Shown here in pieces: positions 11,137-22,277 of a stretch of 64,000 bases of DNA. Position 1 is the first letter of the stretch. The number at the start of each line of letters is the position of its first letter. The translations under genes were made by a program, and so were the position numbers. Source of the stretch: Microstegium vimineum (lineage: Eukaryota > Streptophyta > Magnoliopsida > Poales > Poaceae); NCBI GenBank assembly GCA_022036555.1, contig CM039120.1:20910350-20974349 (forward strand), given 5' to 3'. The notes beneath the pieces are model-generated. The model was given only the letters and a program-made list of their open reading frames with translations. It was not told the origin of the DNA and made no database searches.

Positions 11137-11513
11137 AGGGCGGAGGCCTGACCACGCGCTGTTGTCGTTGGCGGAGGGGAGCAGCATCGGCGTTAGAGGC
11201 AGGAGGGGAGCAGCGGAGCTTGATGACGGGGTTGAAGGGCAAGGCGCGGGAGTCGGCGGCGGCTCCGCCGACGCTGCGAGCGCGGCGTGGACCATCTCTT
11301 CTATGATCGACAAGGGCAAGATGGTCCACTACAGTGTCCGGTTCTACATGTAAGATTTACCAAACGGCAGAAAAGAAACGGCACATGGACGGAATGGCTT
11401 CTCAGTCAAAGAAGTTTAGATTAGTGTTATCTATGTGCGACCAAGTTTTTTAATGGCTTCGATGCAATTACAATCTTTTATAATGACACTCATGTAAAAG
11501 GCTCTTGTTTTCA

Positions 11514-12660
11514 AGTTTTAAGAGCTCAATTGGATCCCCTACTAGGCTATTCAATCCTTTCACACCACAAATTACTTAAATTCGGACATGAAATACCCAA
11601 ACTCGACGAACCCGATCTCAAATTCGAATAGCAATTCTAATTATCCAAAAGTAGTTTGGGTAATATCCCCGGTACGCGAATTACCCAAAGATTGTATATT
11701 TTCTGTTAACTTGGTGGTCAGTTGAAATTTCCTGTATAGTAAGTATATGATTCTCTCTGTTTGAGCAACTACATGTGATATATTATTATGTGCAATTTGT
11801 AGCTCTAATTCTATGTAAATTGGTACTGAAATTATGTGCAAATTGGTGTTGAAATTCTGCTCAGTTTCGTGGTTTTCTATGAGTTGAGGTATCTCACATA
11901 TACCCACATCTGAACCCCGATTACCAGGTACCTAAAATTCCAGGTAGTGTTCTTTCAGGTTTTCTGAGTTTGGGTACCTAATTACCATGTACCCGAAATT
12001 GTAGGTAATGTTTCTTTTGTGGCTAATATCGGGTAGCAGTGTTTATTACTCAGATTTTGGATTACTGAAACTATCCAACCTGAAAAACATCAGATAACCC
12101 AAATACCCAGGCCTTCAACAAATACTAATATATGACCTCTTATTTCAAAAGAAAAAGTAAACTGTGCTCATGTATCATATTTAAAAAAAATAAAAGGAAA
12201 AGGACGTAAAATATGCTCATATATTATCAGCTTTTATAAGGTGGTACTAAAAAAGAACTACTTAGGCTCAATTATATTTATACTAAAAATTGTTTCATCA
12301 AGCTTTAAAAAACCAACTACTTCCCAGCATTATTTTTTTTTCCTTTCTTTTGTTCCAAATAATGCACACCAAAAAGGGCTGCAACCTGCACACACGCTTG
12401 CCAGATCTGAAATTCGATTAGAACATGTACATATTACATGATGAAACTTTGTTACATAATAGCACATACTGGCAAGTTACTCTAGGAACTGTACAATTCC
12501 CGACAAAATTTAGAGGTCAATTGCCTCCAGATCCCGGACACATTTAGCCAGGCAGCCATAGATATACTGAAACCAGAATCCATACTCATTGTTGCATTCT
12601 CACAAATATGAAAACATAGAGAGCAGCTTTCGGCTGAATACAACATAATCAAGTGCAGGT
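11514..12660. other. Intergenic AT-rich DNA with self-similar blocks
   Basis: 11560-12110 contains recurring GGTACC/TACCC-AAA elements in both orientations, for example TACCTAATTACCATGTACCC, possibly a decayed foldback transposon without clear ends. Further right is the 3' flank of the CRF gene; transcript end not located. Confidence 0.35.
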
Positions 12661-12686
12661 TTCAGTACAACATCTCTGATGCAGAC

Positions 12687-13535
12687 TCAAAGGACATCAA
12701 GTTCACGTTCAATTGCAGTAAAGTCAAACCCACTCCAATCAAGCTCTGCATCCAGATTGAAAGCTGGGTCATTCATTGGAAGAGGCAGGTGGCTAATGTC
12801 AGCTAGACCAATATAGTGATCATACAGAGGCTCGTCTCTTGAACCGATAAAATCACTGATTGGGAATGCATCTTCCAGCCTCGTGAAATTGTCAAGTGGA
12901 AGTTCATCAGCTGGCCTGACAGAGTCACAAACAGGAATCTCATCTATCCGTCCTAGCAACTCGTCCATTGTAATCTCCTTAGGTGTTGGGGACAAGTCTA
13001 GAAAGACTTCATCTGTGGGCTCAGGATCTTTCTCCACGAGCACTCTATTCTGAGGTTCATGCGCTGTCTGCTCACACGGGACAGATGAAGATACGCAGGA
13101 AACCGAGGATGAACTTGATAGAGGTGCACATTCTGATACAGACTGTTGAGTCTTAATGGCTAACACCTCTTCATGGATCTGGTTTGAATATGCCTGATAT
13201 GCCGCAGCAGCCTCCTCCTCAGAAGCATACGAGCCAATCCAAATCCGGGTTTTTCTCACAGGATCACGAATCTCGGCTGCCCATCGACCCCAGGGTCGCT
13301 TGCGCACACCGCGAAACCTGCTTGATTTCCCCTTCTTCTCTTTAACCTCCAGATCCTTTGTTCCGCACGCTACAAGGGTCTTCTGACTATTAGATGTCTT
13401 GGAGTTTGTCACTGGAACTAGTACCTCCCTAACCATTTTCTTCACTGCGATGTTCTGACCATCTTGGTCATCAGATGAGTCTGTAGCATCAGGATCAGAA
13501 CAGAAAATGCGGACCTTCTGCACTGAGGGCAGCAT
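12687..13535 (-). CDS. AP2/ERF transcription factor, cytokinin response factor (CRF) type
   Basis: 282 residues, probably a nuclear DNA-binding regulator. Residues 5-25 ([20 protein letters not shown]) form the CRF domain that defines cytokinin response factors. Residues 73-127 are a single AP2 domain ([19 protein letters not shown]) with the ERF-type YRG element; the RAYD half is unusual ([17 protein letters not shown]), as in the ERF118-like branch of the clade. A Ser-rich linker follows, then acidic segments and an acidic/aromatic tail ([15 protein letters not shown]) that could activate transcription. The start at 13535 is followed directly by the CRF domain. The CDS is one exon; a leader intron ends with CTGTCTGCAG just upstream. 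The CRF subgroup is secure; the exact orthologue is not. Confidence 0.93.
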   Translation of the reverse strand: MLPSVQKVRIFCSDPDATDSSDDQDGQNIAVKKMVREVLVPVTNSKTSNSQKTLVACGTKDLEVKEKKGKSSRFRGVRKRPWGRWAAEIRDPVRKTRIWIGSYASEEEAAAAYQAYSNQIHEEVLAIKTQQSVSECAPLSSSSSVSCVSSSVPCEQTAHEPQNRVLVEKDPEPTDEVFLDLSPTPKEITMDELLGRIDEIPVCDSVRPADELPLDNFTRLEDAFPISDFIGSRDEPLYDHYIGLADISHLPLPMNDPAFNLDAELDWSGFDFTAIERELDVL

Positions 13536-13572
13536 CTTGGCACACAGCTTCCAGATTCACCTCAATTGAGAT

Positions 13573-13910
13573 CTGCAGACAGGTCAGGTTAATTCATCAA
13601 GTATGAATAAGGTTACAGTTTCACATATGTTGAATAGGATACGTGTTTACATACCGAGGGAACTTTTGTGGACAAAATTGGGGCAAAGACTCCTGATCTG
13701 TGCAAGAAGTGCAGCACAGATGGAATCTGGCAAAATCAGAATGGGGTTCTCTCTAACTTCTGATGGAAACTGGAAAAGAGAAGATGTGATTCCTTCAGAT
13801 TCAACTCGGAAATCCGACAGAATGTTTGAACTTGGAGGAGACTTAATGAAATCCACCCAAACCAGTCCTGATAGAATATACAAATCAGAAAAGAATGTAA
13901 GATGACGCAC
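13573..13910 (-). other. Leader intron of CRF gene, with an upstream frame
   Basis: Donor CAG/GTGCGTC (minus, exon edge 13911) and acceptor CTGCAG/ATCTC (exon from 13572) predict a 338-bp intron just before the coding exon. An open frame of 90 codons (13919-13647) begins in the preceding exon and continues into this intron. Retention of the intron would therefore put a sizeable upstream frame in the leader. Inferred from splice consensus only. Confidence 0.5.
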
Positions 13911-15340
13911 CTGCTTCAATCAAGTTCTAAAGAGGGAACTCTTTATATAACAGTAAAAATAGCAGATGATCAATGATTATTTATTGTTCGAGATATATGT
14001 CCGTGTAATTTAACGCTTACCAAAGACTGACTGTGATTTGGGGGATTCTTGAACTCTTACTGCCTCAGGCGCGGCAAAGTAGGAAACACGGGTCTAAATG
14101 CAGAAACCCAGAGTACTTCACCCCAAATCCAAATCTGAAACCATTGTGCATTACTAGAGGAAACTTTCCAAATTCATATAAACGAACAGAAGAAAGACCG
14201 AAAACTAGTTGAATAGGAAACTGCCATCAAGCGGATATCAATCTTTGAATGCCAAACTAATAGGTGACATTTCTTATGGTCAACAGGAAACGGGAGATCA
14301 GTTTGAGTCCACTTCAGCTATGAACGCACTGTGAGCTGCTTATTGCCAAATGTGGGGCACATGCAGAATTAACGTGACTAGAAGAGAATGCAATTACATG
14401 ATATATATAAGAAATTGATTGATCAGTTGAGACATGACAACTTGCATATTATTATTATATAATAAGATGACCAGACTTTCTCAGGGGACCGGAAAAGGCA
14501 AACCATGCTGACGTAATTGAACAGACTATTCAGGGACTGCTCCAATACATTATTATTGAGTAATAAGAACAACGACGAGATACGATAATCTGTCTATATA
14601 TATGGGAGTGAGTAATAACAGACCAGAACCAACCAAAGAATCGAACAGGGGGTGAGGGAGGGAGATATATTACCCTGAGACCCTGAAGCGAAATCCGCAG
14701 TCTCTGTCGCCCCTCTGCCCAGGCTGGAGAAGGGAGCAAGAATAGGTTGCAGACGACGGGAGCTCAGAACCATGGAGCGGCAGCAGAGCAGACGACATAA
14801 ATCAACAGCTGGCGCGCTGCGTGCGGGCTACTCCACTGCTGATCCCCGATCCTGATCACATCAGAGACACCGGGACCGGAAACGGGGGAGAAGAAATCAG
14901 AAATCGACCCGATGCGTATACCAAACCAGAGGGGGGAAACAAAGATGCAATCTTTTTTATTCCCGGGAGATTGATTCCATGGATGGAAAGAACATAAAAG
15001 TATTATAGGTTGGCACTGATGTAATGTCCAACAAAAAAATAAGAGAAATTAAAAAAAGGAAGATAAAAAAGAAAATAGCCCGAAAAAGAATCGCACCAGA
15101 TCGCAGAACCAAAAAAAAAATCAAAACGATCGGCCGAGCAATTCTCGCCGAAGAAGAGGCAACTGGATCGAGCAGAGAGAAGACGTAGTATACTTACAAA
15201 AGCTTGGGTGCCACGGCTCAACAGGCGGGAATGGGAACCGCCCGGAATCCGGATCGGGAGAGTCCCTGCGCGGCGAGAAGAGGCTGAGGTGTGATGGGGG
15301 AGAGCCGAAAGGAGGCGAGGGGAGGGGGGTTTAATGGGGG
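13911..15340 (-). other. 5' leader and promoter region of CRF gene
   Basis: On the minus strand a CT-rich GC-rich exon near 15205-15330 ends at donor TTTT/GTAAGTATA (about 15205). A second probable exon, 14728-14672, lies between acceptor TTCTCCAG and donor CAGG/GTAATATA. A possible microexon of 16 nt (13926-13911) follows CCCTCTTTAG. TATATAAAG at 13947-13939 could be a secondary start signal close to the coding exon. Exon limits need transcript evidence. Confidence 0.4.
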
Positions 15341-15596
15341 TCTTTCCTCCTTCGCGCGAAAGAGCAGGGGGCGATGAAGGGGAGGTGCGGTCTGTCAGGT
15401 GGAAGAGCAGGGGGGAGACGAAACGTGTGAGGAGGCTATGGTATGGCCCCTTCCCCGCCTTGGGCGAACCAAAAATCCCAGAGGGTACGCCGTCCTGTGT
15501 ACCCCGGATTTGCCTGTCTATTTATTTATTACTATCATCAGCTCATACCAGTACTACCTGGAGCCAATTGTAGCATTGCTGGATTTCCAAATTTCA

Positions 15597-17488
15597 ACGA
15601 GTGTAATATTCGGATTCTTCTATATTATTTTTAATTAAAAATTACAGTTTTGTTCAAAAGTTAATAGATTTTTAGGGAAAAAAGATTGCTCTATTCTTTA
15701 TCTTTATGAAACAGCAAACTTGGTACTCATAGCGTTGACATACTCCATATCAAACGTGGCGCGTGTTGATTCCACACTTTGGCGTCTGTAAATATCCTAG
15801 ATGTATTTGAAGACGCTCGAAACTAGCCGCACAAAGAGAAAAGGTGAGCCGCACATTCTTCAACGGAAGTTTGTTCAGTTTCATGTCGCGACTCGACAAA
15901 GATTAGGTGCACCCTCCGCTTCACGCCTACATTTATGTTTACACACTGACTCGTCAAGAGTTTGGTAGTCGTTTTGTTTACTGCACGTTCAACACAACAC
16001 CGTCCGTCGTGCAACCAGCTGGAGTTGCCTAAGCAAACACGGATTCTTTTGACCGTTTATTTTTAAGAAAAGACTTTTCAAAATCTCAACGGTGAATTTG
16101 AGAAAGCTTTATAAACAAAAGTATGAGCATAAATACATTGGCTCACGACGCGCGTAGATACCATAAATCCATACTTTGGCGTATGTAAATATCCTAGGTG
16201 TATTTGAAGACGATCGAAACTAGCCGCACGAAGAGAAAAGGTGAGTTGCACGTTCTTCAACGGAAGTTTGTTCCGTTTCATGTCGTCACTCGACAAAGGT
16301 CTTGCATTTATGTTTACACACTAACTCGTCAAGAGTTTGGTAGCCGTTTTGTTTAGTGCATGTTTAACATAGCACCGTCCGTCGTGCAATCAGCTGGAGT
16401 TGCCTAGCAAACACGGACTCTTTTGACTGTTTATATTTTAAGAAAAAACTTTTCAAAATCTCAAGGTGAATTTGAGAAAGCTTTGTAAACAAAAGTGTGA
16501 GCGTAAAATACATTGGCTCACTGGTAAACTTGGTACTCATAGTACTGACATACTCCAAATCAAACGCGGCGCGCGTGGATACCATAATTCCACATTTTGG
16601 CGTCTGTAAATATCCTAGGTGTATTTGAAAGGCGATCGAAACTAGCCACATGAAGACAAAGGTGAGCCACACGTTCTTCAACGATCAGTTTGTTCCGTTT
16701 CATGTCGCGACTCGACAAAGGTTAGGTGTGGCCTTCGCTCCACGCCTGCATTTATGTTTACACACTAACTTGCCAAGAGTTTGGTAGCCATTTTATTTAC
16801 TGCACATTTAACACAGCGCCGTCCGTCGTGCAACCAGCTAGAGTTGCGTAGCAAACACGAACTCTTTTGACCGTTTATTTTTTTAAAAAAAAACTTTTCA
16901 AAATCTCAACGGTGAATTTGAGAAAGATGTATAAACAAAAGTATGAACCTAAATATACATCGGCTCACTAGTAAAATTATAATACACATATCGACAATAA
17001 ACCAAGCCATAGTACATCTTTACTTAACTATTTAATATTATAAACATTATTTTTGGATCAAATTTTGATCGATATGTGCTCTGTTTGGTTTGGGGATGGA
17101 GTAGTCTGTCATCTTCTCAGCCCTTGCTATTTTGTTTTGATTTATGATTTGATCCATCATGATCTTATATATTTCTCTCGTAAACTAAAAATTAGTACAT
17201 GCATGAGGATTCAAACCATCAACCAAAACTATAGAATGAACTCATGCATGATGCATCATCTCATTTTATAAGTTATATAATGTGAGCATATAACTAGAAA
17301 ACACACAGAGAGAGAGAGACACACATACACACACGCACGCACGCGCGCGCACACACACACATATATATATGTTAGTAATTGGCATGATGAAAGGGGACAA
17401 CCAAGAAGGCATGAAGGAATAAGCAAAGTCGTATTGGAACCGAAATCATATACTTTGTAGTATATATTGTACGTATAGGAACAAATTT
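15597..17488. repeat. Large tandem duplication, copy A (with three inner repeats)
   Basis: Begins AACGAGTGTAATATTCGGAT and ends before the same motif at 17489. It contains three diverged inner units (about 15715-16140, 16140-16520, 16520-16970), recognisable by TGTAAATATCCTAG, TTTATGTTTACACACT and CCGTCCGTCGTGCAA. A tail (16970-17480) is repeated in copy B. No coding capacity was recognised. Confidence 0.75.
17300..17368. repeat. Compound microsatellite
   Basis: Runs of GA, CA, CG and TA dinucleotides (ACACACAGAGAGAGAG through ATATATATAT). The stretch is absent from the corresponding place in copy B. Confidence 0.8.
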
Positions 17489-18490
17489 AACGAGTGTAAT
17501 ATTTGGATTTTTTCTATATTATTTTTAATTAAAAATTACAGTTTTATTCAAAAGTTAATTAATAGATTTTTTTAGGAAAAAAAGTTTGCTCTATTCTTTA
17601 TCTTATGAAACTAAATTGAAACAATAAACTTGGTACTTATAGTAATGACATACTCCATACCACGCGATGTGCATCGATACCATGATTTCACACTTTAGCG
17701 TATGTATAAATATCCTAGGTCTACTTGAAAGGCGATCGAAATCAGCTGCACGAAGACAAAGGTGAACCACGCCTTCTTCAATGGAAATTTGTTCCGTTTC
17801 ATGTCGTGACTCAACAAAGGTTAGGTGCGCCCTTCACTCCACGCCTGCATTTATGTTTACACACTAACTCGCCAAGAGTTTGGTAGCAGTTTTGTTTACT
17901 GCATGTTCAATACAACATCGTCCGCCGTGCAACCAGTTGACTAGTAAAATTATAATACACAAATCGAGAGTAAAAGCTAGGCACAGTACATGTTTACTTA
18001 ACTAATTAATATTGTAAACATTATTATTGAATCAAATTTTGAACGACATGTTAAGGGCTCCGTTTGGTTTGGGGATGGAGTAGTCTGTCATCTTCTCAGC
18101 CCTTGCTATTTTGTTCTGATTTATGAAATAGAATGATTTGATCCATCATGGTCTTATATATTTCTCATAAACTAAAAATTAGTACAAGCATGAGGATTCG
18201 AACCATCAACCAAAACTATAGAATGAACTCATGCATGATGCATCATCTCATTTTATAAGTTACAGTATATAATGTGAGCATATAACTAGAACACAAATTT
18301 AATAATAGTAAATGTAAATATGGCACTCTGTATTGACAGCATCTCAGCATGATAGCACACATAGTAGTACTATATAGGGTAGTATTTGGCATGATGAAAG
18401 GGGACAACCAAGAAGGCAAGAAGGAATAAGCAAAGTCGTATTGGAACCGAAGTCATATAGTACTTTGTAGTATATATAGTACGTATAATT
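17489..18490. repeat. Large tandem duplication, copy B (with one inner repeat)
   Basis: Starts AACGAGTGTAATATTTGGAT. It carries a single inner unit (17620-17940) and the tail 17941-18490, nearly identical to 16970-17480, including GGCATGATGAAAGGGGACAA in both. Confidence 0.75.
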
Positions 18491-19384
18491 AATAGAGGCA
18501 AGGAAGGCCAAAACAAAAATACAGTTCCTATGATATAGTATTAATTAAGTATAGAGTATAACAGAGGCAAGCAAGGGCATAACAAAAATACAATCCTATG
18601 ATCAACGCCTCCCTTCCAATATTAACGAAGATTGTTGAGAATGAAGTACCGTATACGCAGATAAACTTAGATTATTTGAGATGATTTCAGCTAAGATATT
18701 TGTATTTATGTTTAATATCTGAGGAATATCTCAAAACAGATTAAAACTACATCCAAATTAATACTCTATTTGATTCTCTTGGTTCGGATTGCCGATCAGA
18801 AAAAAAAATGTGTACTGCACTGTTTTCCTAGTCAAACAACCGTTACATGTTCCGTTGAGGCGGTCGGGTATACTACTGTACTTTGTAGCTGCGTGCGGGG
18901 TGCACGAGAAGCGGCCTGCGACTCCAGAGACGAGACACGATCCCACCCACCCACGCCCTCGAAGAATCGACCGTAGCCGGGCCCGTTCGTTTCCGCGGCC
19001 GGCTCCCGATTGAACGGTTCCGATCGCCCTCCACCTAGTCCCTACGAACGGCGGCAGATCCGTTGCGTCGTGGTGCGGGCATGGTCGTTTTCTTGGACTC
19101 CAAGTAGCCGCGCGCGGGGCCAACCACTTCCCTAGGCGCCAGTACGAAGTGACGGCCACTGCAGCTGACCGCTGCTGTAGCCAGGAGTCGTCAGCAGCTC
19201 AGCCCAAACCCAAACCCAAGCCCAAGCCCAGGCCAGCCAGAACGGAGGAATGAACCGCCGCGCGCAAGGAACGCGGCTGTGCTCGGCTGTTTTTTTTTTG
19301 TAGTAGCGGTTTCGGCTGGCTGGACTTGCTGCAACCATAGCTGCCACAATAACCTCCATATATATATATATGCGAACACATGAC
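18491..19384. other. Intergenic, no gene recognised
   Basis: 18491-18770 is AT-rich and includes AACAAAAATACAATCCTATG, found again near 26774. 18830-19300 is GC-rich with short frames on both strands but no recognisable domain. 19205-19230 is a run of CCCAAA/CCCAAG hexamers. Confidence 0.5.
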
Positions 19385-21410
19385 GGATAAGTACCTATGT
19401 AGTTCAGTTTTGTGATGAGTGATTGTCCAACACTTGAGCGGTTCAGTTTGAGTGGCTTGATTCTAACCCTTTGCGAAAGCAAATATGTGCCTGTCTATCG
19501 GCTTGTGGCGTGCAGGTGCTATGTCTAGTGACAGTGGTCAATGGCGTGGAGAATGTCGAGTAGAGGCTTGTCGTACCGATGGACTGAGAGCGGTGAAGGG
19601 CGGAAGCGGGGCTCGGACTGAGGGACCATGAGCGCCGGCGGACTAGCACCGGCGAGTACTTGGCACCGGCGAGTGCGAGAAGACATGGAGGTAGACCGAA
19701 TCGGCCGAGTCAAGACGGTGGACGCGCGAGTCGAGCGGAGGCTCAGGGGACTCGGAGTCCGACCGGGCGAAGACAAGGTGGCTCGCGTCGAGTGGTTTGG
19801 TGGTTTGGGTCTCAAAACCATCTGCGTCGGTTTCCGAGTTTGGACCGTAAAACTTGGGGTTCGGTAGTTGAACCCAAAGCTACCAGTGGCGGGTTTCCTG
19901 GGTTTGGGCCTCAAAACCTAGGCGGAGCTTCCAAGGAAGCGTGGATGACACGTGGCGGAATCCTGGAGGTTGCGTCAAGGCGACGGCAACTCCTGGCAGG
20001 AAGCGGGGCCGTCCATTCAAATGAGTGGCTGAGAGTTACCAACTTGGATTACAATGTCTTAGGGCTAGGTAATTCGGTCTTGTATCTAGGGGGGTCTTTG
20101 GGAAATAGACAAAGCCTCGTTAAATAGAGGATGAAGGGGTATCCTCATCCTTATCTCTTGCATTACTCTCTCTCCCACCTATTCCTAGGTTTTCCCTTCC
20201 CTAGCTTCTTGTTTGAGATCCACAGTGTCACCGGTGTAAGAACTTGTGATTGTTGCGAGGAATCGGAGGTCGTAACCTCCGTAAGCCATGGTGGCTTCGA
20301 TTTCGTGATTGTGTCCCCGGTTTGCTTGTGTTCTTCCCGTTTTGCTTTTGTTCTCTCTTTTCCCCGAGATGATTTCTCTCTATTGAGAGTAGCTTTGCAA
20401 AATCGTCTTGAACCAAATTGTTCGTAATCGTGAGGATCTTCTTTGCACTGAAGGATTTCTCCTCAAACCTCACGAGTGCGTAGATCGGGCGATTTCTTTG
20501 TGGTGTTCTTCGTTTTCCTCTTTCTCCCCCAAATCCGAGTGTTCTCGTTTATACTCTCCAAATTGAGCGATGATTTCTTCGGGATAGCTCCCCAACTGCA
20601 CTAGGATCATGCCTACAAAGTTTGGTTGCAGTTGGTGATCATTTGGTTGAGTTTTGAGAAGATTTGGCGGAGGGAAAACGATTTTCGCGAGGAACAATTT
20701 TTCCCCTATGAGCGTCGGATCACTTTGCCTTAAGCTCCGGACCATAGCAAGTGGTCCGGTGGTCTTGACCTTTCTCGTGTCAAGCAGCAAGAGGCGTCGG
20801 ACCACCCTCTAGACCTCCCGATTTTTTGAGCACCGGACCTTTGACGAGTGGTCCGGTGGCTTTGCTGAGAAACACTACCACGCGTCGGACCACTCTCCTT
20901 GGTCCGATGGGCTAGTCCGGTGGTCTGGTCCGGAGGTCGGTACCTTACTGGATTGTCTGGCGAGTGAGCACCGGACCACCTTCCTTGGTCCGGAGGTGGC
21001 GTCGGACTAGTCCGGAGCCTCTGGTCCAAAGTTAGGGTGCTCACTGTGTTCTTCTGTCTCGGCGGGTGAAAGCGTCGGACCTGAGCTCCGGACTACTCGC
21101 TATAGTTCGGTGGCTCAGCTCCATCTGGTCCGGAGCCTCTTTTTGGTTGCAGTTTTCGCCTGTTTTGCCTAGGTTCTTGCCTCTTTTCCCTAAGGGTTGA
21201 GAACCTGTGTTTTGGGGTTTCCGATGATTTTCCTCCACAGCCGGTGAGCTCTCTTTTGTCCATTTTCATCTGAATCCCCGCTCGCGTTGCTCGGGGGGAG
21301 GTTGAGCACCCAACAACTGGGTTTGGTTTTTGGAAAGAGTGGCCTGAACATTTCGAGAGAAATTTGAGTCTCCCATTCACCCCCCTCTGGTCGTCGTTTT
21401 CGGTCCTTCA
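19385..21410 (+). mobile_element. Sirevirus-like LTR, plus orientation (left limit uncertain)
   Basis: The right end, CTCCCATTCACCCCCCTC...GTCCTTCA, has the form of Sirevirus LTR ends. A TATA-like TTAAATAGAGG lies near 20119, followed by a CT-rich leader. 20720-21130 holds a cluster of GGTCCGG/CCGGACC motifs. No internal region follows, so it is a solo or truncated LTR. The left edge was not resolved because no matching target duplication to ATAGA was found. Confidence 0.5.
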
Positions 21411-21559
21411 ATAGATTTTCTTTGTCTGTAAATAAATGTCTATACTAATATCTGAGATTTAATTATTTTATAGTGCCTTAACTGTCCCATTAGCCTATTT
21501 CTCTACCTCCAACTCACCGTCGGGCCACTCGACAAATTAAATCTTTTAAGGACAATATA

Positions 21560-21685
21560 CCAAAATTATAGAATGAACTTATCATGCATCAACTTATTTA
21601 AGATATAAAATGTGAGCATCAAACTAGAGACAAATATATTAATAGTAAATGTAAACATGACCAATTGTATTTATAGTATGAAGAG
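21560..21685. repeat. Third, partial copy of the duplication tail
   Basis: TATAGAATGAACTTATCATGC and AATAGTAAATGTAAACATG match, with divergence, 17211-17300 and 18210-18330. It is separated from copy B by the LTR at 19385-21410. Confidence 0.65.
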
Positions 21686-21802
21686 CCATATCTCTACTAT
21701 AATTAAAATTTTCTAAAACAGTGGGAAGCCTAGATCTCACCTCCTGACCCCACAACCAGGCTCCCACCCTCCTTCTCCCGCACCACCCACGCACAAGCTT
21801 CA

Positions 21803-22150
21803 GGGATCGAATCTCACTCGCGTGCCTCGCGAAAAAAAACATGCCGATCTCACTCGCGTCGCGAAAAAAAACACGCCGATCCCGCAGCAAAATCGAATCA
21901 CACTCGCCTTCCTCGCGAAAAAATGCCGATCCCACTCGCGTCACAAAAAAAAACACGTCGATCCCGCAGAAAAATCGAATCACACTCGCGTGCCTCGCGA
22001 AAAAAAACACGCCGATCCCACTCGCATCGCGAAAAAAACACGCCGATCCCATAGAAAAATCGAATCACACTCGGGGTGCCTCGCGAAAAAAGTGCCGATC
22101 CCACCCGCGTCGCGAGAAAACACGCCGATCACACTAATGTGCCTCGCGGA
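21803..22150. repeat. Minisatellite, about 84-bp period, four copies
   Basis: The marker ATCGAATCACACTCG recurs at about 21805, 21891, 21973 and 22058 (spacings 86, 82, 85). Each unit has sub-repeats of TCGCGAAAAAAAACACGCCGATCCC. Open frames on both strands here are by-products of the repeat. Confidence 0.8.
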
Positions 22151-22277
22151 AAAATCTCACTCGCCCCGCCGCCGGTTTAGCGTGAGGGAAAAAGAACCAC
22201 GCCGCCGGTTTAGCGTGATGGACTCAGGTGCTGTGGCGGAGTGTGTTTTCCTTCCTTCGCTCGCGGCCAGGCGTTTG

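Larger units (their letters stand above)
10061..11504. mobile_element. Pack-MULE carrying a COG4 gene fragment
   Basis: Two 146-bp terminal inverted repeats, 10061-10206 and 11359-11504, match closely along their length (both contain GAGTGTCATTATAAAAGATT on opposing strands). They are flanked by a 9-bp target duplication, TTGTTTTTA (10052-10060) and TTGTTTTCA (11505-11513), with one mismatch. Long inverted repeats plus a 9-bp duplication define the Mutator-like superfamily. No transposase frame is present. The interior is GC-rich and holds a recognisable host gene fragment, hence Pack-MULE. Confidence 0.85.

Noticed and set aside
13647..13919. Separate 90-codon minus-strand gene
   Set aside because: Overlaps a predicted leader intron of the CRF gene and lacks a domain; kept only as an upstream frame.
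19205..19230. Telomere-like CCCAAA repeats
   Set aside because: The plant telomere unit is CCCTAAA; this is a short, impure CCCAAA/CCCAAG run.
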